Source: Myxococcales bacterium
Lineage (GTDB): Bacteria > Myxococcota_A > UBA796 > GCA-2862545
Reading direction: 5' to 3'
DNA length: 38,983 nucleotides
Assembly (NCBI GenBank): GCA_019634415.1
Contig: JAHQVJ010000112.1
Location: 1 to 38,983 of the forward strand
Shown here: piece by piece, positions 24,230 through 32,261 of the stretch
Layout of the letters: each line of letters begins with the position of its first letter
Position numbering within the stretch: the stretch's first letter is position 1
The notes under the pieces: model-generated
What the model was told of the DNA's origin: nothing
The model's database searches: none
What the model saw: only the letters and a program-made list of their open reading frames with translations
Made by a program: the position numbers and the translations under genes

Positions 24230-25444
24230 ATGACGTCCGTCTGGATCGCAGGCCTCGCCATGAGCTCCATGGCGTGCAGGCCCATCACGCGCGCCGTGGT
24301 CAAGCAGCTGTCCGACGAGCGCCTCTACGAGCGGCCCAGCGGCATGCTCGCCCCCGCCTTCACGGGTGCCGACGTCGAGCGGCCTCAGCTGGAGGTGGCC
24401 TTGCAAGAGGTCGCCACCGGCTTCACTCAGCCCGTGGCGCTGGAGTTCGTTCCTGGCGCGGGCCCCGTGGCGGTGGTGCTCGAGAGGACCGGCACCGCCT
24501 GGCTCGTCGACCTGCAGACCGCAACGCGCACCGAGTGGCTCACCGTCGACGTCGCCACGGACGGAGAGCAAGGACTGCTGGGGCTCGCCTTCCACCCCCG
24601 CTTCGAGCGCAACGGGTTGTTCTACCTGAACTACGTGAAGCGAACGGGCCGGGATCACACCGTGGTGGAGGCCTGGGAGGTGACCCGCGATCTGGCGCAG
24701 CCCAGGCCCATCCGCACGGTGTACACCGTGGAGCAGCCCTACCAGAACCACAACGGCGGCCAGCTCGCCTTCGGTCCCGACGGCAGGCTCTACGTGGGAT
24801 TGGGCGACGGTGGCGCCCGCAACGACCCGCACGACAACGGACAAGACGCCACCACCCCCCTCGGGAGCATCCTTCGGCTCGACGTCGACGCTGCCGATCC
24901 GATCCCGCTCGACAACCCGGTGTGGGGTGAGGCCGCGCACCCAAGCGAGGTGTTCGCCATCGGCCTGCGCAATCCCTGGCGCTTCACCTTCACGCCCACC
25001 GGGGCGCTCGTGGTGGGCGACGTCGGCCAGAACGACTGGGAGGAGATCAGCCTCGTGACCGCGGGCAGCAACCTGGGCTGGCGCCTTCGGGAAGGCCACG
25101 CCTGCTTCCGCCCGCGCGAGAACTGCCCCACGGAGGGCCTGACGGATCCGATCCACAGCTACGGCCACACCGAAGGCCTGTCGGTCACGGGCGGACACGT
25201 GGCCACCGGCGACCGCGTGCCCGCCCTGCGCGACCGCTACGTGTTCGGCGACTTCGTCACGGGGCGGATCTGGGCGCTCACGATCCCGGAGGAGCCGCGC
25301 TCCGTCGAGGTCACCGCCCTGGGCCAGTGGCCCCTGCTCCTCGTGAGCTTCGGCCTCGACGAGGCGGGCGATCTATACGTGGTGGACTACGGTCGTGGAG
25401 CAGTCCATGCCATCGTCCCCGCCACCCCGGAGCGCACCCCATGA
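24230..25444 (+). CDS. PQQ-dependent sugar dehydrogenase (GSDH/Asd-like), secreted
   Basis: This 404-residue protein belongs to the soluble PQQ glucose/sorbosone dehydrogenase family, six-bladed propellers that oxidise aldoses with PQQ. Family motifs are EQGLLGLAFHPRF (113-125), NHNGGQLAFGPDGRLYVGLG (173-192, including the catalytic-site His region), a GLRNPWRFTF motif, VGDVGQNDWEEI and NLGWRLREG. The N-terminus MTSVWIAGLAMSSMAC looks like a short export or lipoprotein signal ending at Cys16. It is translationally coupled (ATGA) to a diheme cytochrome c gene, the natural electron acceptor. PQQ synthesis genes are not in this window. Regulation through the TGACAGTGTCA palindrome is likely. Confidence 0.9.
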   Translation: MTSVWIAGLAMSSMACRPITRAVVKQLSDERLYERPSGMLAPAFTGADVERPQLEVALQEVATGFTQPVALEFVPGAGPVAVVLERTGTAWLVDLQTATRTEWLTVDVATDGEQGLLGLAFHPRFERNGLFYLNYVKRTGRDHTVVEAWEVTRDLAQPRPIRTVYTVEQPYQNHNGGQLAFGPDGRLYVGLGDGGARNDPHDNGQDATTPLGSILRLDVDAADPIPLDNPVWGEAAHPSEVFAIGLRNPWRFTFTPTGALVVGDVGQNDWEEISLVTAGSNLGWRLREGHACFRPRENCPTEGLTDPIHSYGHTEGLSVTGGHVATGDRVPALRDRYVFGDFVTGRIWALTIPEEPRSVEVTALGQWPLLLVSFGLDEAGDLYVVDYGRGAVHAIVPATPERTP

Positions 25445-26088
25445 GCTGGCTGTTCGTGCTCGCCATCCCGTGCCTGGCCTCTGACACTGTCACGGATGGA
25501 GCGACCCACTACGCGCCCTGCGCCACCTGCCACGGAGCAGCGGGCGAAGGGGCTCAGTGGGCCGAGGCCCCAGCCCTGGCGGGCCTACCCGCAAGCTACC
25601 TGGAGCGACAGCTGCTCGCCTACCGCAGCGGGCAGCGCGGGTCGCATCCCGACGATCCCCACGGAGCGGGCATGCGCGCCATGGCCGAGGCCCTGCCCGG
25701 CGACGAGGCCGTGCGCAGCGTGTCGGCCCACATCGCAGCGATGCCGGCGCAGCAGCCCGAGCCCACGCTGCAGACCGGCGACGCCGAGCGCGGCCGGGCG
25801 CTGTACGGGCTGTGCGCCACCTGCCACGGCGCCGACGGCGCAGGCTCACAGGCGCAGGGCACACCGCCACTCACCGCCCAGCAGGACTGGTACCTGGTGC
25901 GGCAGCTCGAGGCCTACCGAGCCGGCGTGCGCGGCGCCGATCCCGCAGACACCTACGGCTCCCAGATGCGCGCCATGGTGACCACCCTGGGCACCCCCAC
26001 CGCCATCGCCGACGTGGTGGCCTACGTTCAGACGCTGCGCAGCAGCTCCGAGAACCGCTCCAGCAGCGAAGACGCCAGCGCCCGCTGA
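25441..26088 (+). CDS. periplasmic diheme cytochrome c (c4-like)
   Basis: This 215-residue protein has a short signal peptide (SWLFVLAIPCLAS) and two class I cytochrome domains, each with a CATCH heme-binding motif (residues 27-31 and 125-129) and Met candidates for the sixth ligand (GMRAMAEAL, SQMRAMVTTL). The tandem layout, with similar spacing (LERQLLAYRSGQRG and VRQLEAYRAGVRG), fits cytochrome c4-type electron carriers. It starts at ATG 25441, overlapping the dehydrogenase stop, and probably takes electrons from the PQQ enzyme to an oxidase. The last 61 bp overlap the convergent TetR gene, so the C-terminal Ser/Glu-rich tail is antisense to tetR. Confidence 0.92.
   Translation: MSWLFVLAIPCLASDTVTDGATHYAPCATCHGAAGEGAQWAEAPALAGLPASYLERQLLAYRSGQRGSHPDDPHGAGMRAMAEALPGDEAVRSVSAHIAAMPAQQPEPTLQTGDAERGRALYGLCATCHGADGAGSQAQGTPPLTAQQDWYLVRQLEAYRAGVRGADPADTYGSQMRAMVTTLGTPTAIADVVAYVQTLRSSSENRSSSEDASAR
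25482..25492. promoter_or_regulatory. second TGACA-N-TGTCA palindrome inside the cytochrome gene
   Basis: TGACACTGTCA near the start of the cytochrome c gene is the reverse complement of the promoter palindrome at 24181-24191. It may be a downstream operator for looping or roadblock repression, or coincidence. Confidence 0.4.
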
Positions 26089-26627
26089 CCTGCGGCGTCG
26101 AGCTGCCGCTTGGTGGTGAGCGCCCCCTCCGTGAGCAGCGTGGCCGCCCCGTGGGCCATCGACCAGCTCATGGCCGTCAGCTCCTCTGCCGTCATGGAGG
26201 CGCCGTGGCCCGCGGCGTGGGCGCCGTGGGCCAGGGTCAGGAGCACCCCGTAGGTGCGCTGCCCCTCGAAGACCTCGAGGCTCGCTGGCCCCTCCACCAA
26301 GGTGTGATCGAACATCACTCGGAAATGCGCCACGTTGTCGAGGGCGAACAACACGTAGGCCACCCCGCCCGCCGTGAGCCGATCGAGGGCGTCGGAGCCA
26401 GCCGAGGCCGAGGCCGCAGCCATGGCGTCGGCCAACTTCGCGAAGCCTTCGTCTGCGATTGCTCGCAAGATCCCCTGGTGGTTGCCGAAGTGGTGGTACG
26501 GCGTCTGGTGACTCACACCGGCCCGCCGAGCCACCTCACGAAAGCTGACGGCACGCACGCCCCGCTCACGCACCAGCTCGATGCTGGCCCGCAGGATCCG
26601 AGCACGGGCATCGTCGGAGGCTGTCAT
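26028..26627 (-). CDS. TetR-family regulator
   Basis: This 199-residue protein has a typical TetR N-terminal HTH: ARARILRASIELVRERG, then VSFREVARRAGVSHQTPYHH and FGNHQGILRAIADEGF. The C-terminal ligand domain resembles the TetR_C_13/WHG type (AHFRVMFDHTL, LTAMSWSMAHGAATLLTEG). It converges on the cytochrome c gene with a 61-bp overlap. A near copy of the TGACA-N-TGTCA palindrome lies 24 bp upstream of its start (26651-26661), so it is a good candidate for the repressor of both itself and the PQQ-dehydrogenase operon. The ligand is unknown. ATG 26627 has only a weak ribosome-binding site. Confidence 0.92.
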   Translation of the reverse strand: MTASDDARARILRASIELVRERGVRAVSFREVARRAGVSHQTPYHHFGNHQGILRAIADEGFAKLADAMAAASASAGSDALDRLTAGGVAYVLFALDNVAHFRVMFDHTLVEGPASLEVFEGQRTYGVLLTLAHGAHAAGHGASMTAEELTAMSWSMAHGAATLLTEGALTTKRQLDAAGQRALASSLLERFSELLRSV

Positions 26628-26650
26628 CCGTGGGCCCTAGCGCACGGTTT

Positions 26651-26661
26651 GGACACCGTCA
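26651..26661 (-). promoter_or_regulatory. imperfect TetR-operator-like palindrome upstream of tetR
   Basis: GGACACCGTCA matches TGACACTGTCA at 9 of 11 positions and lies 24 bp upstream of the TetR start codon, where an autoregulatory site would be expected. Confidence 0.4.
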
Positions 26662-26803
26662 CCCCGACAGCTCGCGAGCCTTCAGCCGGTTGCAGCACCT
26701 GACGACGAAGGCTACCAAGAGGATTGGCGTTTCGAATTAACGCAGCTCAAAAGCCAACTATCTACCGTCTTCGTCAATGTAACCCCCATCCGGAGGTTCG
26801 ACC

Positions 26804-28201
26804 ATGTCGCTCACCCTCGATGCCCACCAGCGCCACGTCGTAGAGGCGGATCCTGGATCCTCCCTGCTGGTGCTCGGGGAGGCCGGCTTCGGCAAGACCA
26901 CCGCCGCCCTGCACCGCCTGGCGCACCTGGCGCGCACGGCCCCCTTCGATCGTGCGCTGGTGCTGGTGCCGGCAGCCGGTCTGCAGCACAAGTGTGCCGG
27001 CTTGCTGCGCTCCCTGGGGGTGCGTGCGCGAGTGGAGGTACTGGATGCCTGGCTGGGGGCCGAGGCCCGTCGCGCCTTTCCCGGGCTGTCGGAGCGCGAC
27101 AGCGAGCACGCTCCCCCGGGCGTGCTTCGCTTCAAGCGGCATCCCGCGGTGAGCGTGGTGCTGGACGAGGTCGCCGAGCTGCAGAGCGCCCCCGTGGATC
27201 GCGACGATCTGTTCGAGCTGTGGGGCGATCCCCGGTTGCTGGCGGACGTGGTGGACGAGTCGAGCGGCGACCTGAGTCGCGGGGACGCGTCGCAGGTGGA
27301 GGAGCACACGGCCGTGCAGTTCGCGGAGGTGGATCGCTTCGAGGACGGGAGCCTGATGCTGGCCATGGGCGACGTACCGTTCCACGACGGCACTCCCCTG
27401 CACGACGCGCTGACCTCGGACGTCGAGGACTACCCCGTGCTCTTCGCCCTCGATCGCCTCCGCGGCGGGCGGCGGGCTCCCCGCCGCTTCGACCACGTGG
27501 TGGTGGACGAGGCCCAGGAGTTCGCGCCCCTCGAGCTGGCGCTGATCGGCCGGGCGGTGCGCCGCGGCGGCTCGCTGACGGTGGTGGGAGACGCCGGCCA
27601 GCAGGTGGATCCCACGGCGTGGTTCGCGGACTGGGAGGCGACGCTGACGGCCCTGGGCCATGGCGACGTGCGGCGCCTACAGATGGCGCAGAGCCATCGA
27701 TGCCCACAGGGCGTGGTGCAGCTGGCGCGAGCGCTGCGGCAGCGCCAGCCGGTGGGGCGCCCGGGCACCGGCGTTCGTCAGCGGCGCTTCGACACCCACG
27801 ATTCACAGGTCGACGCCCTGGTCGCGTGGGCCCGTGCCTCGCCCGAGGCCCGCACCACCGCCGTGGTGACGCCGGATCCGGAGGCGGCCCGCCGCTGGAT
27901 CCGGCAGCTGCCCAGCGAGCTGGGCGCACGCCTGGTGCTGGACCGATCCGCGCAGGTCCGTGGGCTGGTGGTGACCACGGTGGGGCGCGTGCGGGGCCTG
28001 GAGCTGGACCGGGTGGCGGTGCCCGATCTGTCGAAGGAGGCGTGGGCGGACAACCCCTCGGAGCGCAACGCGCTGTACGTGGCGGTCACGCGCGCGACCC
28101 AGGAGGTGTGGCTGTCGACGGCATCGAGCGACTGGTCTGCACTGCTTGGAAGCACCCAGGCCGATCGTGCTCCTCAGGTGGGGGCGTCCACGTTGGAGTA
28201 G
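26804..28201 (+). CDS. compact SF1 (UvrD/HelD-like) helicase
   Basis: This 465-residue protein carries the SF1A helicase motifs in order: motif I GEAGFGKTT (25-33), an acidic insertion (~115-215), motif II VVVDEAQEF (232-240), motif III LTVVGDAGQQ (258-267), motif IV region MAQSHRCPQG, motif V VGRVRGLELD (393-402) and motif VI ERNALYVAVTRA (420-431). It is much shorter than UvrD/Rep or HelD (about 650-750 residues), lacking most of the 1B/2B domains, and the insertion is acidic. The order and spacing resemble HelD-type RNA-polymerase recycling factors more than DNA-repair helicases, but that is inference. ATG 26804 follows CGGAGG with an 8-nt spacer. Confidence 0.85.
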   Translation: MSLTLDAHQRHVVEADPGSSLLVLGEAGFGKTTAALHRLAHLARTAPFDRALVLVPAAGLQHKCAGLLRSLGVRARVEVLDAWLGAEARRAFPGLSERDSEHAPPGVLRFKRHPAVSVVLDEVAELQSAPVDRDDLFELWGDPRLLADVVDESSGDLSRGDASQVEEHTAVQFAEVDRFEDGSLMLAMGDVPFHDGTPLHDALTSDVEDYPVLFALDRLRGGRRAPRRFDHVVVDEAQEFAPLELALIGRAVRRGGSLTVVGDAGQQVDPTAWFADWEATLTALGHGDVRRLQMAQSHRCPQGVVQLARALRQRQPVGRPGTGVRQRRFDTHDSQVDALVAWARASPEARTTAVVTPDPEAARRWIRQLPSELGARLVLDRSAQVRGLVVTTVGRVRGLELDRVAVPDLSKEAWADNPSERNALYVAVTRATQEVWLSTASSDWSALLGSTQADRAPQVGASTLE

Positions 28202-29271
28202 ACGGGGTTCACGCCGATCAGCCAGTTGGCAGCGATGTGGCGTTCCCGGGCGATGGAGCTGCACAAGCCCACCAGCTCGGGGGCGGCCTCGTGGATGGCA
28301 GCCCCCCTCAGGGCCAGATCGTCCCCGGCCAGTGTCACGCCGTCGAGCGAGAAGCGTCCCATGGGCGCGCGGGCTGCGAAGGAGCGGTAGTCGAAGGCGC
28401 GCGGGTTCAGGCGGTGATCCGTGAAGCGCCAGGACAGCCCCTGCAGCTGCAGGCGCTTGGCCTCGAGCTCCTCCGGGGCCCGGAGCGTGGGGTGCTGCAG
28501 CACAGCGGGCTCCGCCTCGGCGCGCAGTCCCGCCTCCTTCGACACCTGGTAGGGGTGCTCCTGCGCGTCGTGGTCGGGCAGCGGTCGCTGCCCCAACGCC
28601 CACAGCAGCACCTGCGCGCCCTCTGCGCGCCACACCGCATCCACCACTCGCTGCTGCGGAGCGGTGCCGATGGGCGCCTGCAGCAACTCGGCCTCCAAAG
28701 GCTCCGCCTCGGCGTGCAGATCGTGCCGCCCCAGCCACTGCCAGATCTCGTTGCGAAGCTCCTCGGCGTCTGCCTCGTCGGGCTTGCCCGCGTCTTCGTC
28801 GAGCAGTCCCCGGGTGGCCAAGGCGAGCAGGATCAGCGCTCGGCGAGCCACCCGCTCGGCACCGGGGGCTTGCAGGCCGTCGGCGAGCAGCCGCACGCCG
28901 TCTCGGGTGTAGAAGTCACCGTTCACGAAGAGCAGGCCGTCGCTGATCCCCACCAAGCCGAGAATCACCTGCCACGCCGTGGGCTCCTGCACGCCGGGCT
29001 CCGCCACGAGCCCCAGCACCCCCTGGCTGTGCATGGCGCGCACGCGCTCCGCCGAGGTGGCACCCTGCTCGTCGAGGTACCCCACCATGCCCCGGAGGTG
29101 AGGGCCGAGCTGCTGCATGGGCAGGGCCGACGCGCGGAGGTGGCCGCCCGGCCAGCGGAACACGAACGCGTCCCCATCGGGCTCGACCGACGTGCCCTCC
29201 GGCGCCACGGCCTGAAGCAGGCGAAGGCCAGGGAAGGGAAAAGGGAGATACACGGTTGCAGACTCAGCCAT
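28174..29271 (-). CDS. DUF4272 domain protein
   Basis: This 365-residue protein matches the DUF4272 layout in its second half. It has AERVARRALILLALATRG, the W-Q-W-L segment, VVDAVWRAEGAQVLLWALG, and HDAQEHPYQVSKEAGL followed by a Arg/Leu-rich helical end (LEAKRLQLQGLSWRFTDHRL). The N-terminal ~100 residues, including VYLPFPFPGLRLLQAV, are a separate alpha/beta part. The function of DUF4272 is not established. ATG 29271 (MAESATVY) is preferred over an earlier ATG at 29316, which would overlap the VOC gene on the other strand. The 3' end overlaps the helicase gene by 28 bp, convergently. Confidence 0.8.
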   Translation of the reverse strand: MAESATVYLPFPFPGLRLLQAVAPEGTSVEPDGDAFVFRWPGGHLRASALPMQQLGPHLRGMVGYLDEQGATSAERVRAMHSQGVLGLVAEPGVQEPTAWQVILGLVGISDGLLFVNGDFYTRDGVRLLADGLQAPGAERVARRALILLALATRGLLDEDAGKPDEADAEELRNEIWQWLGRHDLHAEAEPLEAELLQAPIGTAPQQRVVDAVWRAEGAQVLLWALGQRPLPDHDAQEHPYQVSKEAGLRAEAEPAVLQHPTLRAPEELEAKRLQLQGLSWRFTDHRLNPRAFDYRSFAARAPMGRFSLDGVTLAGDDLALRGAAIHEAAPELVGLCSSIARERHIAANWLIGVNPVYSNVDAPT

Positions 29272-29314
29272 GGGGCGACGGTAGCACGCAGCTCGCCGGC
29301 CCTCTGGAGCCTCC

Positions 29315-29719
29315 ATGCCGACACGCCTTCGCCATGGTCTCGTCTTCGTGAAGGACCTACAGCGGATGGCGTGCTTCTACGAGGACGTCTTCGGGCTCGC
29401 GCGCGACCCCGTCGTCCACCCGGACGTCGGGCGCCTGTCGGACCCGGCAGGGGCAGGCGTGGCGCTGCATGCCCTACCCGCCCACGTGCGCGACACCATC
29501 GAGATCGCCTCCCCGCCGCGCTGGCGTCGCGACACGGCCACCAAGCTCACCTTCGAGACCGACGACCTCGACGCCACGCGGTCCGCGCTCGTGGCACACG
29601 GCGGGCAGGCCGAAGATCCGTGGGACTGGAACAGCGCGCGCTACTGCGAGTGCGTGGATCCCGAGGGCAACCTGGTCCAGCTCTTCGAGCCGGCTAAGGG
29701 GCCGACACCCCCCGGCTGA
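29315..29719 (+). CDS. VOC/glyoxalase-fold protein
   Basis: This 134-residue protein has the vicinal-oxygen-chelate pattern: an N-terminal RHGLVFVKDLQRMACFYEDV followed by FGL, a middle strand ATKLTFETDDLDATRSALV, and the C-terminal CECVDPEGNLVQLFEP. A candidate metal site uses His7 and Glu (QLFE), as in glyoxalase I-type folds. The substrate is unknown; VOC proteins include lyases, dioxygenases and resistance proteins. ATG 29315 lies 43 bp from the divergent DUF4272 start, and a GGAGCC site precedes it. The 3' end overlaps the convergent DUF6503-like gene by 26 bp. Confidence 0.88.
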   Translation: MPTRLRHGLVFVKDLQRMACFYEDVFGLARDPVVHPDVGRLSDPAGAGVALHALPAHVRDTIEIASPPRWRRDTATKLTFETDDLDATRSALVAHGGQAEDPWDWNSARYCECVDPEGNLVQLFEPAKGPTPPG

Positions 29720-30434
29720 CCGACACGTCGTCGAGCTCGATCCGACTGACCTCGGGCAGCGTGCCCGCCTCGAACTCCGCCACCGCCGCCCGAAGGTCCT
29801 GGGTGACGTTGCGGCCGTGGTTCACGTAGTCGAGCAAGACCAGTCCCCCCACCTCGTGGGTGGCCGTGGCCTCGCGAATACGCACGCCTCCCTCCCCCCG
29901 CGAGAAGGTGTAGGCGAGGTAGGCGATGCGGTGGCTCTTCGGATCGAGCCAGTAGCGGAAGTGGTCGTCGTGGTCGTCGCCACCGCCGTCCTCGCGAAAG
30001 CGCACATCGAGCACGTCGTAGGGGCTCTCGCGCAGCTGCTGCCGCCCCCCGTAGGTGGCCACCACGGCGTCGTCGGTGAGCGGTCGAGGCAGCAGCGCGA
30101 AGTACGCCACGGAGTTCAGCGAGCGTCTCCGGCCCTCCGTGGTCTCGGCGGGCAGCGACAGCGGCTGGCCGTCCAAGATGGAGGTGAGCGTCCAGCCCTC
30201 CAGGCGATCCACCCGCAGCGCGCCGTCGTCCTGGGTGACGTCGCGCTCGTAGCGGTAGGCACCATCACCAAGCCACAGGCGGTACGGCGTGTCGCGAAAG
30301 GTGAAGGTGATCTGCACGTCGCGCAGCCGGTGCATGCCATGGGCCTTCTGCGCCTGGCGCACCAGGCGCTGGGCACGCTTGTCGTCGGCCTGCGCAACCA
30401 CGCCCGTCATCCACGCCACCATCGTGAGCAGCAC
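29694..30434 (-). CDS. DUF6503-like secreted protein
   Basis: This 246-residue protein has an N-terminal signal peptide (LLTMVAWMTGVVAQ before ADDKRA). A domain resembling DUF6503 follows: HGMHRLRDVQITFTFRDTPY, an AYFALLPRPLTDDAV segment, FRYWLDPKSHRIAYLAYTF, and the end GGVRIREATATHEVGGLV with DYVNHGRNV. The fold is probably LolA-like lipid handling, but function is unknown. GTG 30434 was chosen because GGAGG lies 5 nt upstream; another GTG at 30440 sits directly on that site. The gene is 39 bp after the FG-GAP gene and could be its operon partner. Confidence 0.75.
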   Translation of the reverse strand: MLLTMVAWMTGVVAQADDKRAQRLVRQAQKAHGMHRLRDVQITFTFRDTPYRLWLGDGAYRYERDVTQDDGALRVDRLEGWTLTSILDGQPLSLPAETTEGRRRSLNSVAYFALLPRPLTDDAVVATYGGRQQLRESPYDVLDVRFREDGGGDDHDDHFRYWLDPKSHRIAYLAYTFSRGEGGVRIREATATHEVGGLVLLDYVNHGRNVTQDLRAAVAEFEAGTLPEVSRIELDDVSVSRGVSAP

Positions 30435-30473
30435 CGTCACCTCCGAGGGATCGTCCCCCGCCCCACACAACTG

Positions 30474-32183
30474 CTACAGCCCGATGGTGCTTCCGTCCCA
30501 CACGTACACGGTGCCAGCAGCCGGACCCACCACGATGAACTCGTCGTCGCCATCGTCGTCGAGGTCGGCCACGCGCACGTGCTGGGGACCCACGTCGGCA
30601 GACGCCGAGTCGAAGAACATGTCGGCCTCGGCCAGCGGAAGATCCGGGTACGCCCCGCCCAGGTTGGTCCCGAACATCACCGCCACCTCGCCCCCCACGC
30701 CCGCATCCCGAGCCGTCACGAGCAAGTCGTCGGCTCCGTCTCCATCCACGTCCGCCGCGGCCAGTGAGCTCTCCTGGTGGCCCAGTCCCCCGCTTCCCGT
30801 GAGGCGGAACTCGGCATCCGTGGTCAGATCGTGCTGTGCCTTGAAGGGGGCGTGCTTCACGTAGACGACGTGGGTGCCGGTCCCGCCGATGGCGAGGTCG
30901 TCGGTGCCATCGCCGTCGAAGTCACCCACCACGAGCGTCTCCCCGGCGCCCGACCCCGCGGCCCCCGTGAGCACCACGTCGGCATCGGCGGTGTCGAGAT
31001 CGGCGGTGATGGGCCCGTAGAACACGAAGACCTCGCTGCCGAGCTTCGAGCCCACCGCCAGATCATCCACGCCGTCGTCGTCGAAGTCACCGGCGACGCC
31101 CGCATGGCCGAGGTCCACGCTCGTGTCGGCGCGACTCAAGGTGGCGTAGGCGTCGGCGACGTCCAGCGCCCCCTCGAAGGGTCCCGACAGGAGCTTCCAC
31201 GTGCCCGCGGGACCCGAGAGATCGGCGATCTGCGGGATGGCGAGATCCGTCACCCCGTCGTCGTCGAAGTCACCGGCGGTGATCGCCTCGTACAGACTCA
31301 TCAGCCCGTCCTCGTCGCCGACGATGCTGGCTAGGGCGTTGCCCACCCCGGCCTGCCCGCCAGCCCCCACAGCACTGGCCTCCTCGAAGATGCTCAGCAG
31401 GTCGTCGGTGGACTGGGGCGTGACGAGCTCGGGGTAGCCGTCGCCGTCGAGATCGGCGCTGCCGAGGGAGCAGCCGAAGCAGCTGAGGGCACCTCCGCCG
31501 ATCAGCGTGTTCTGCGCGATGCTGGTCACCGCCTGGCTGCCCGAGGGCAGGCCGTCGAGCAGGTACACCCGAGACGAGAAGAAGCCCGAGACCGCCACCT
31601 CGTCCACGCCGTCGTGGTCGTAGTCCCCCACCGCGAGCGCCCAGGGGAACGAGGTGTCGGAGTCGGTGATCGTCGCGTCGGCGGACGAGAAGTCGAAGCA
31701 GTACGGATCGACGACGGTGTTGCAGTCGTTGTCGAGGCCATCACACCACTCCCGGTTGCCGGGGAACATGGTGGGCTCGGCGTCGTCACAGTCGTCCCCC
31801 GCCACAGCCTCCCCGGCTCCACCACAGTCCAGGCTGCTGCCGGCGGTGGCCACCTCGGCTCCGTGCCCGTCGCCGTCTGCGTCGGGGTAGCAGTGGTCCA
31901 CGGCATCGCAGTCCTGATCGATGCCGTCCGCCGCGACCTCGGGCGCGCCCGGGAAGATCTCGTCGTCGTCGTCGTTGCAGTCCACGTCCGAGGCGTAGCC
32001 GTCGCCATCCACGTCGATCTCGCCTGGCGTCGGCGGCGTCGTGGGTGTCTGTGTGGTCTCGGTGTCCGTCACGGTCACCGTGGCCGTCTCGGTGTCCGTC
32101 GGATCCGTGGCCGTCGGATCGACGTCGGTCCGTGTTCCACCGCTGCACCCCGCCACACCCACTGCGAGCACCATCCACCGCAT
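30474..32183 (-). CDS. FG-GAP repeat lipoprotein with MopE-type motifs
   Basis: This 569-residue protein has a lipoprotein leader ending at VAGC (MRWMVLAVGVAGC), a Thr/Asp/Glu-rich linker (TDTETATVTVTDTETTQT), then MopE-like motifs (DVDGDGYASDVDCNDDDD, WCDGLDNDCN). It is followed by about seven FG-GAP-type repeats with calcium loops (DYDHDGVDEVAV, DLDGDGYPELV, DFDDDGVTDLAI, DFDDDGVDDLAV, DFDGDGTDDLAI, DVDGDGADDLLV, DLDDDGDDEFIV). This suggests an integrin-alpha-like beta-propeller displayed at the cell surface, possibly binding Ca2+ and a partner. ATG 32183 follows GGGGGAAG and is preferred over the in-frame ATG at 32258. It resembles the frameshifted gene at 14304-15598 in N-terminal design. 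Confidence 0.88.
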   Translation of the reverse strand: MRWMVLAVGVAGCSGGTRTDVDPTATDPTDTETATVTVTDTETTQTPTTPPTPGEIDVDGDGYASDVDCNDDDDEIFPGAPEVAADGIDQDCDAVDHCYPDADGDGHGAEVATAGSSLDCGGAGEAVAGDDCDDAEPTMFPGNREWCDGLDNDCNTVVDPYCFDFSSADATITDSDTSFPWALAVGDYDHDGVDEVAVSGFFSSRVYLLDGLPSGSQAVTSIAQNTLIGGGALSCFGCSLGSADLDGDGYPELVTPQSTDDLLSIFEEASAVGAGGQAGVGNALASIVGDEDGLMSLYEAITAGDFDDDGVTDLAIPQIADLSGPAGTWKLLSGPFEGALDVADAYATLSRADTSVDLGHAGVAGDFDDDGVDDLAVGSKLGSEVFVFYGPITADLDTADADVVLTGAAGSGAGETLVVGDFDGDGTDDLAIGGTGTHVVYVKHAPFKAQHDLTTDAEFRLTGSGGLGHQESSLAAADVDGDGADDLLVTARDAGVGGEVAVMFGTNLGGAYPDLPLAEADMFFDSASADVGPQHVRVADLDDDGDDEFIVVGPAAGTVYVWDGSTIGL

Positions 32184-32261
32184 GTCTTCCCCCTGGTCAT
32201 CGGGTCGGAGGAGACTGTAGGGCTGGGTGTCGGCTCCCAGGTCGACGCAAGTCGACAAGGG

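Noticed and set aside
30474..32183. DNA-level tandem repeat array
   Set aside because: The periodicity is at protein level (FG-GAP calcium loops); the DNA copies diverge too much for a CRISPR or satellite array.
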